DNA of 8,848 nucleotides from an uncultured Prevotellaceae bacterium (GTDB taxonomy: Bacteria; Bacteroidota; Bacteroidia; Bacteroidales; Bacteroidaceae): assembly GCA_937893145.1 (NCBI GenBank), contig CALBJW010000094.1, forward strand, positions 1-8,848, given 5' to 3'. Below, in pieces: positions 1 through 4,093 of this stretch. Under the pieces are notes generated by a model. It was not told where the DNA came from, searched no databases, and worked only from the letters and a program-made list of their open reading frames with translations. A program made the translations under genes and the position numbers. How positions within the stretch are numbered: position 1 is the first letter of the stretch; every line of letters starts with the position of its first letter.

Positions 1-347
1 AACTCTACCTCGGTACTTCCAGAAGGAACGCCAATCACCATTCTGAGAGAAGGTGAGAAGAGATGAGTTCCGGTATGTACTTTCTTGATCAGACCACGCA
101 TCATCTGTTCACAGGCGTTGAAGTCGGCAATCACGCCATCGCGCAGTGGACGGATGGTACGGATGTTCTTATTTGTCTTCTCGTACATCAGCTTTGCCTG
201 GTCTCCCACGGCAATCATCTTCTCTGTACGATTGTCAAGTGCTACGACAGAAGGCTCGTTCACTACAATCTTGCCATCACTGATGATGATGGTATTTGCA
301 GTACCCAAGTCCATTGCAATTTCTTGCGTAAAAGAAAAGAATCCCAT
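1..347 (-). CDS. mreB: Rod-shape-determining actin homologue MreB, N-terminal part (3' end outside window)
   Basis: The start codon lies at 345-347 on the minus strand and the frame runs open to the window edge, giving 115 residues of a protein normally about 340 long. The product begins MGFFSFTQEIAMDLGTANT and continues through IVVNEPSVVAL, IRPLRDGVIADF and VIGVPSGSTEVE. DLGTANT is the phosphate-1 loop of the actin/Hsp70 ATPase fold as found in MreB. MreB forms membrane-bound filaments that guide lateral cell wall synthesis. It follows purH by 27 bp on the same strand. In Bacteroidota, purH followed by mreB, mreC, mreD, a PBP2 gene and rodA is a familiar order, so the rest of a shape operon is expected beyond position 1. 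No promoter is seen in the 27-bp gap, so it is probably co-transcribed with purH. Confidence 0.95.
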   Translation of the reverse strand, partial: MGFFSFTQEIAMDLGTANTIIISDGKIVVNEPSVVALDNRTEKMIAVGDQAKLMYEKTNKNIRTIRPLRDGVIADFNACEQMMRGLIKKVHTGTHLFSPSLRMVIGVPSGSTEVE

Positions 348-374
348 GAATCTTTAAAATCTTAACAGTTAAAC

Positions 375-968
375 TTATTTCTCGAAATAAGCGTGAATAG
401 CGGTATCATAGTGGCTTGACACACCGAATGCCTGAGTAGCGAACCAGCGGCGCTGCTCCAGGGTAGTAGCGGCACCCTGCTGGTTCACGATGTCCAGCAA
501 AGGCTTGTACTCAGCCTTACTTGGAACGATAACGACATCGTTAAAGTTCTTAGCTGCTGCACGGATCAGAGAGATACCACCTATATCGATCTTCTCGATG
601 ATGTCAGCCTCGCTTGCACCGCTTGCTACGGTCTGCTCGAATGGATAGAGGTCAACGATTACGAGGTCAATCTCAGGAATCTCATACTTTGCCATCTGCT
701 CCTTGTCGCCTTCGTTGTCGCGACGACCGAGGATACCACCGAATACCTTTGGGTGGAGAGTCTTCACACGACCACCGAGAATAGAAGGATATGATGTGAG
801 GTCTTCCACCTTATCACACTGATAACCGAGACCTTCGATAAATGTCTGTGTACCGCCTGTAGAAAGGAACTTTACACCCTGCTTGTTGAGTTCTGCGAGA
901 AGCTCATCGAGTCCGTCCTTGTGGAACACCGAGATGAGCGCTGTCTTAATTTGCTTCTTGTCAGCCAT
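375..968 (-). CDS. purH: IMP cyclohydrolase, standalone domain of PurH
   Basis: This 197-residue protein matches the N-terminal half of the bifunctional purine enzyme PurH (ATIC). It should close the ring of FAICAR to give IMP, the last step of de novo purine synthesis, in the cytoplasm. The MGS-like fold is evident from FLSTGGT (about 34-40), DLTSYPSILGGRVKTLHPKVFGGIL (56-80) and DLYPFE (106-111). Residues matching the human active-site Lys66, Tyr104, Asp125 and Lys137 are Lys69, Tyr108, Asp128 and Lys140, so the domain looks intact. Bifunctional PurH is about 510 residues; this one stops cleanly after the HYDTAIHAYF helix, where the AICAR transformylase domain would begin. Only 27 bp separate the stop from mreB, so no decayed second half remains. 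The transformylase must be encoded elsewhere, perhaps as the separate formyltransferase gene I recall from Prevotella. ATG at 966-968 starts right at the conserved N-terminus. Confidence 0.93.
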   Translation of the reverse strand: MADKKQIKTALISVFHKDGLDELLAELNKQGVKFLSTGGTQTFIEGLGYQCDKVEDLTSYPSILGGRVKTLHPKVFGGILGRRDNEGDKEQMAKYEIPEIDLVIVDLYPFEQTVASGASEADIIEKIDIGGISLIRAAAKNFNDVVIVPSKAEYKPLLDIVNQQGAATTLEQRRWFATQAFGVSSHYDTAIHAYFEK

Positions 969-1024
969 AAATTCAATCTAATCGTTTTTATACTTTTTGT
1001 TCTTTGTTGCTCTTATTGAGTGTG

Positions 1025-1032
1025 CAAAGTTA
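1025..1032 (-). promoter_or_regulatory. -7 promoter box for purH-mreB
   Basis: On the minus strand this reads TAACTTTG, followed by C, a full match to the Bacteroidota -7 consensus TAnnTTTG. It lies 56 bp upstream of the purH start, which gives a leader of roughly 50 bases with no visible riboswitch. No convincing -33 TTTG is present at the usual spacing. Instead the upstream DNA is AT-rich and includes a 14-bp perfect palindrome at 1051-1064. Confidence 0.6.
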
Positions 1033-1129
1033 CGGATAAAAAATGAACATTTTATAATTATAAAGGAGAAAAATACATACCAACGTGCTTTTTTTTTGCC
1101 AAACATGCTCATTTGTCATTTTTATGATG

Positions 1130-1137
1130 TACTTTTG
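1130..1137 (+). promoter_or_regulatory. Possible -7 promoter box for the TonB_C-domain gene
   Basis: TACTTTTG fits TAnnTTTG and lies 102 bp upstream of the ATG at 1240. A TTTG at 1112-1115 is only 14 bp upstream, closer than the usual 19-22, so the -33 element is weak or absent. Transcription from here would start at about 1142-1146, placing the whole repeat array 1148-1229 in the 5' untranslated leader. Confidence 0.4.
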
Positions 1138-1147
1138 TGGTATAAAA

Positions 1148-1229
1148 ACGAAACGCTGACGCTACGAAGACGAAACGCTTCGCTACGAAACGCTGGCGCT
1201 ACGAAGACGAAACACTTCGCTACGAAAAC
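1148..1229 (+). repeat. ACGAAACGCT-type short tandem repeat array 1 in a gene leader
   Basis: Four partly overlapping units begin at about 1148, 1170, 1185 and 1207. Each has an ACGAAAC core followed by either GCTGACGCT or GCTGGCGCT (units 1 and 3) or GCTTCGCT or ACTTCGCT (units 2 and 4), then CTACGAA. The two types alternate, so the true period may be a two-unit block of about 37 bp. CGAAG and CTTCG in neighbouring units can pair into 5-bp stems. The array ends with TACGAAAAC about 10 bases before the ATG at 1240. It is much more GC-rich than the DNA on either side. A second copy of the same array lies at 1687-1749 in front of the next gene. Confidence 0.8.
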
Positions 1230-1239
1230 GATAAAAGAT

Positions 1240-1686
1240 ATGAAAAGACATTTATTTCTTATAATGACAGCATTCTTGCTCGTTCAGCAAGCCAATGCAC
1301 AGTTCTTCGACTTTGGGTTCTCGAACCCTTACAGTATGCCACAGTACCAGCACCAGGAGAAGATTACTCCCCCTGAGTATAAGGGTGGCAACAAGAAGTT
1401 GAACAAGTTTATCGAGAAGACCTTCCGCAATCCCGTCGAACGCAAGTCCATCGATGGCAAGATAACCGTTGCCTGCATCATCGGCACAAAGGGAAAGGTG
1501 ATTGATGCACAGGTGGCAAAGGGACTTGACCGCGACCTGAACGAAGAAGCTCTCCGTGTGGTGAAGAAGATGAAGTTCAAACCAGCAAAGCAGGGAAAGA
1601 AGAAGATAAAGAGTCGCTTCGACATTGTCTTCCCTATTCGACATGGACGATTGTCATTCCTTGAGTTGCCTACAACTGAGGTATAG
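1240..1686 (+). CDS. Secreted protein with a TonB C-terminal domain
   Basis: The product is 148 residues. It starts with a signal peptide (MKRHLFLIMTAFLLVQQANA, cleavage likely before Gln21), followed by a short linker rich in Phe, Gln and Pro. A TonB C-terminal domain (PF03544 type) covers about 45-133: PPEYKGG, then DGKITVACIIGTKGKVIDAQV, then LNEEALRVVKKMKFKPAKQGKK and the closing strand FDIVFPI. True TonB has an uncleaved N-terminal membrane anchor and a Pro-rich span; this protein has neither. It therefore probably floats in the periplasm and is unlikely to energise receptors itself. Its role is unknown. The open frame extends back to 997, but that extension is repeat array and leader, and a signal peptide starts exactly at 1240, so I take this ATG. 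Block 2 of the repeat follows its stop codon at once. Confidence 0.85.
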   Translation: MKRHLFLIMTAFLLVQQANAQFFDFGFSNPYSMPQYQHQEKITPPEYKGGNKKLNKFIEKTFRNPVERKSIDGKITVACIIGTKGKVIDAQVAKGLDRDLNEEALRVVKKMKFKPAKQGKKKIKSRFDIVFPIRHGRLSFLELPTTEV

Positions 1687-1749
1687 ACGAAACGCTGACG
1701 CTACGAAACGGCTGCGCCTACGAAAACGAAACGCTGGCGCTACGAAAAC
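1687..1749 (+). repeat. ACGAAACGCT-type short tandem repeat array 2 between two genes
   Basis: The array starts at the first base after the TAG stop at 1684-1686. Units begin at 1687 (core with GCTGACGCT), 1703 (a variant with GGCTGCGCCT) and 1726 (core with GCTGGCGCT). It ends TACGAAAAC about 11 bases before the ATG at 1761, almost the same arrangement as array 1 relative to its gene. No separate promoter box is visible in this 74-bp gap, so the array probably lies within a two-gene transcript. Confidence 0.8.
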
Positions 1750-1760
1750 TATTATAAATT

Positions 1761-2663
1761 ATGAAAAAGACAATTATAATGCATCTTGCCATGCTTATCT
1801 CAGTGGCAGGATTTGCACAGGGGATACCAGCCTACAATCGCTATGGCAACTATAGTGATGGCTACAGATACGACGAACATACTGGTCGCAGAGGAATGGA
1901 ACAGACCATCGTGGCTGTTGGTGGAACGGCATACCTCTTTCTGCCATCATACATTCGCGAACTCGACATCAAGAGCGTGAAGTTTGTGTCGAACGACTAT
2001 GTGAGCATCGTGTCGCAGAACTCAAGGGAATGTACCATCAAAGGCAAACGCCCTACCAACAATGTGCAGGTCATCTGTCGATATACATGGAGTTCGACAG
2101 AGAACGGAACCAAGCGTAGTCACGATGATGTCTTCACCTTCAATGTCAAGGTGGAGCGTGTAGATCCCGAAAACATCATCCTTCCTCAGTCCATCGAAGT
2201 GGGATGGGGCAAGACGGTAAGGATTCCCACCCAGCTCTATCCTGAATACTCATCGTGCGGACTCACCTTCGCATCGGGTGACCTTGACATAGCAAAGGTG
2301 TCGGTCGAAGGTATGGTAGAAGGACTGGCACTTGGCGAGACTGAGATAACCGTCAAGACCACCAACGGACTCACAGCCACAACTATGTTGAAGGTCATTG
2401 TTCCTCCATGCGAGAAGATTGATTTCGAGACAGCCACCTACGGTTCCTTGTCGCACATAGGCGACGAGATGACTTTCCTCCCAATCATCACCCCAAAGCA
2501 GTCACAGCCTAAGTACGAATGGTCCTCATCCGACGAGAGCATCATCACCATCGACCAGAACGGTCATGCCAAAGTCGTAGGTATCGGCAAGGCAGCCATC
2601 TGGATTCGTACCGACAATGGCAAGGCACATTATAAGAATTTTAAGATAAAGGAGGAGAAGTAG
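1761..2663 (+). CDS. Secreted bacterial Ig-like (BIG2-type) repeat protein
   Basis: The product is 300 residues with a signal peptide ending near FAQG (residues 18-21). After it comes a Tyr/Gly-rich stretch (24-45). Three beta-rich segments of 70-90 residues follow: about 47-132, 135-214 and 217-297. The second and third carry the BIG2 pattern: a strand, then PEYSSCGLTFASGDLDIAKVS or YEWSSSDESIITIDQNG, then VEGLALGETEITVKT or AKVVGIGKAAIWIRT. The first is more diverged. BIG2 domains are structural modules of secreted or surface proteins and often mediate adhesion, but no ligand-binding or catalytic part is visible here. There is no lipobox and no T9SS sorting domain, so a periplasmic location is as likely as the surface. 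It lies 74 bp downstream of the TonB_C-domain gene with the same leader repeat, so the two are probably expressed together. Confidence 0.8.
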   Translation: MKKTIIMHLAMLISVAGFAQGIPAYNRYGNYSDGYRYDEHTGRRGMEQTIVAVGGTAYLFLPSYIRELDIKSVKFVSNDYVSIVSQNSRECTIKGKRPTNNVQVICRYTWSSTENGTKRSHDDVFTFNVKVERVDPENIILPQSIEVGWGKTVRIPTQLYPEYSSCGLTFASGDLDIAKVSVEGMVEGLALGETEITVKTTNGLTATTMLKVIVPPCEKIDFETATYGSLSHIGDEMTFLPIITPKQSQPKYEWSSSDESIITIDQNGHAKVVGIGKAAIWIRTDNGKAHYKNFKIKEEK

Positions 2664-2703
2664 GAAGGAACACTTCGCTTTTCCTTGTATGCATAAACGC
2701 TTA

Positions 2704-2765
2704 AAAACATACGGTCGAATGAGGTAAAACCACCGCAAGTTTTACCTCATTCGACCGCATGTTTT
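2704..2765. terminator. Strong 27-bp-stem hairpin, likely terminator of the BIG2 gene
   Basis: Arms 2704-2730 and 2739-2765 are inverted complements with one mismatch (A at 2711 against C at 2758), around an 8-base loop CACCGCAA. The stem has AAAAC or GTTTT ends and a GGTCGAATGAGGT core, so an A-tract precedes and a T-tract follows on both strands, as in a bidirectional terminator. It lies 41 bp after the BIG2 stop codon. Confidence 0.65.
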
Positions 2766-2797
2766 ATGTAAAACTACCGTATGTTTTATATAAAATA
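2754..2797 (+). repeat. 22-bp tandem duplication overlapping the hairpin
   Basis: Two adjacent 22-base copies (2754-2775 and 2776-2797) agree at 18 of 22 positions; both contain ACCG, one variable base, then ATGTTTTAT. The first copy contains the end of the right arm of the 2704-2765 hairpin. Bases 2776-2787 of the second copy complement 2704-2715 of the left arm perfectly, so a second, weaker pairing is possible. Confidence 0.6.
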
Positions 2798-2840
2798 ATA
2801 GTAGGTGTAAAAACACATGAAAAGCGCTTCGCTATTTCAT

Positions 2841-2977
2841 AAAAAACATCGAAATTTTTGATTTTATCATACACTACATACATCTTTTGTGGCAAATCAT
2901 CTTGTTTTGATGGATATTTCAATAAAGGATTAGTGTATGTAGTGTATGATAAAATCAAAAATTTCGAAGTTTTTTTT
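2841..2977. terminator. 42-bp-arm inverted repeat followed by eight Ts, upstream of the sigma factor
   Basis: Arms 2849-2882 and 2934-2967 are perfect 34-base inverted complements. With one mismatch they extend outward to 2841 and 2975, around a 51-base loop. The right arm contains two copies of AGTGTATG. The arms are very AT-rich. Read rightwards, the stem is followed by Ts at 2970-2977, as in an intrinsic terminator, although such a long stem and loop are unusual. It could shield the sigma operon from read-through. It could also be a cruciform-forming operator or the remains of a MITE; I see no flanking target-site duplication. Confidence 0.6.
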
Positions 2978-3008
2978 GCGAAAGTAAGAGAAAAAAGGAA
3001 TACCTTTG
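2975..3008 (+). promoter_or_regulatory. Promoter of the sigma/anti-sigma/receptor operon
   Basis: TTTG at 2975-2978 and TACCTTTG at 3001-3008 match the Bacteroidota housekeeping -33 TTTG and -7 TAnnTTTG elements, with 22 bp between them. Transcription should start near 3013-3016, giving a leader of about 60 bases to the ATG at 3076. The -33 element begins at the end of the long inverted repeat. A separate promoter for the ECF sigma factor itself cannot be recognised without a known consensus. Confidence 0.7.
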
Positions 3009-3075
3009 CATGAAAAATGAAAAAATGTTTGAAGACAGTAAGGGTATCTGTTCTTTTTGGAGTCTCATATAAACA

Positions 3076-3573
3076 ATGAAGAGAACGACCGATATAGAAG
3101 AAATGTTCAAGACGCATTATTGTGCCTTGTGTATGTACAGTACCCATATCGTAGGTAGCATTGATGTGGCAGAAGATGTGGTGATGGACGCTTTTGTGCG
3201 ATTCTACGAGAAAGTGAAGAACGGAGAAACCATATTGTTCACAAAGAGTTATTTGTTTCAGATGGTCAGAAATGCGAGTATTGACTATTGCAAGAAGAAT
3301 AATATGGTAATTCGTGTAGATGAAACCGCTGATGTTATTGATGATGAAGACTGGCAGGAACGAAGCGAACGCGAGGCTCGTCTTTGGAAGGAGATAGACA
3401 AACTGCCAGATGGGTGCCGCAAGGTGTTCCTGATGAGCAAGTGCGATGGTTTGAAGAACCGTGAGATTGCCGACCTCCTCAATATAAGTATCAAGACCGT
3501 TGAGGCACATATAAGCAAGGCTTATACCATGCTGAGGGGTAAGGCGAGAGAGATTTATTTGATGTTTTTTTGA
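3076..3573 (+). CDS. ECF-type RNA polymerase sigma factor (Bacteroidota FecI-like)
   Basis: The product is 165 residues, the usual size for an ECF sigma factor with only regions 2 and 4. Region 2 spans about 8-75: MFKTHYCALCMYSTHIVGSIDVAEDVVMDAFVRFYE, then the -10 recognition part SYLFQMVRNASIDYCKK. Region 4 spans about 103-157, with LPDGCRKVFLMSKCDGLKNREIADLLNISIKTVEAHISKA forming the -35 recognition helix-turn-helix. Such proteins direct RNA polymerase to a small set of promoters, here presumably including this operon. The next gene, 58 bp downstream, encodes its likely anti-sigma factor, and the receptor gene follows. ATG at 3076 lies right at the conserved N-terminus, and a TAA ends a short upstream frame 3 bases before it. 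No key region is missing. Confidence 0.95.
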   Translation: MKRTTDIEEMFKTHYCALCMYSTHIVGSIDVAEDVVMDAFVRFYEKVKNGETILFTKSYLFQMVRNASIDYCKKNNMVIRVDETADVIDDEDWQERSEREARLWKEIDKLPDGCRKVFLMSKCDGLKNREIADLLNISIKTVEAHISKAYTMLRGKAREIYLMFF

Positions 3574-3631
3574 TTTTTCCGTAAGGGTAAAACGGTAAAA
3601 TGCAGTCTTGGAGAAAAAACAAGATTTCAGT

Positions 3632-4093
3632 ATGAAGAATATCAACGAAGAAGAACTTCAGTTCGTGGCAAAGCACTACAAGCAGAATAGTCTTGATGCC
3701 GATAGTGCATGGAAACGCTTCGTGAAACGAACTGGATACAAGTCAACCGACAAGTACCGCAGAATAGCTGTGGCAGCATCCGTATGTGTTGTGTTTGGTA
3801 TTGCCATTGCAGGCGGCATCTGGTATGCCAATACCATAGAGGCCACTCCAAGCGTTACAGTTCCTGTGTCGCCAGAGTACCGTTTCATTAAGAAGCATGG
3901 CAAGACCGTTATCTTGAAATATGATAACGAGCCTATTGGAAATGTGCTGAAAGAATTGTCAGCATACTACGGCAAACAAATCTCCACATCCGACTCAACC
4001 CGCCGCATATCGGGAGAGATAGAGGCGGCTTCGATGGAGGAGATTGTTGAGATACTGGAGGTTACACTAAACATAAGCATCGAAGTGAAATGA
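3632..4093 (+). CDS. Compact FecR-like anti-sigma factor with DUF4974 domain
   Basis: The product is 153 residues. Residues 1-43 form a charged cytoplasmic segment with the DADSAWKRFVKRTGY motif seen in FecR anti-sigma N-termini. One membrane helix follows at about 45-65 (IAVAASVCVVFGIAIAGGIWYA). After a short Pro-rich linker, residues about 92-152 form a DUF4974/STN-like domain: VILKYDNEPIGNVLKELSAYYGKQI, then ISGEIEAASMEEIVEILEVTLNISIEV. Typical Bacteroidota FecR proteins are 300-380 residues and have a FecR beta domain (PF04773) between the helix and DUF4974; that domain is absent here with no sign of a frameshift. It should hold the sigma factor at the inner membrane and receive a signal from the receptor's STN domain. 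An in-frame TTG at 3608 would add eight residues; I prefer the ATG. The gene overlaps the receptor start by 4 bp (ATGA). Confidence 0.85.
   Translation: MKNINEEELQFVAKHYKQNSLDADSAWKRFVKRTGYKSTDKYRRIAVAASVCVVFGIAIAGGIWYANTIEATPSVTVPVSPEYRFIKKHGKTVILKYDNEPIGNVLKELSAYYGKQISTSDSTRRISGEIEAASMEEIVEILEVTLNISIEVK

Noticed and set aside
63..365. Plus-strand frames of 90-100 codons at the left edge
   Set aside because: They are complements of the mreB coding sequence, which has the conserved DLGTANT motif on the minus strand.
997..1239. An 81-residue N-terminal extension of the TonB_C-domain protein
   Set aside because: It translates the leader and repeat array into low-complexity Arg/Asn/Ala/Thr sequence and would bury the signal peptide, which starts exactly at 1240. 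It also begins upstream of the likely promoter box.
1148..1749. The repeat arrays as a CRISPR array
   Set aside because: Units of about 16-22 bp are nearly contiguous, with no unique spacers of regular length, and there are no cas genes.
3608..3631. TTG start eight codons upstream for the anti-sigma factor
   Set aside because: The ATG at 3632 starts close to the conserved N-terminal segment. The added residues carry no recognisable motif, and TTG starts are uncommon in this group.
2764..3645. A 293-codon minus-strand open frame across the intergenic region and the sigma factor
   Set aside because: It reads the complement of a clear ECF sigma gene, contains both arms of the inverted repeat, and shows no recognisable domain. 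The length is due to AT-rich intergenic DNA and frame shadowing.
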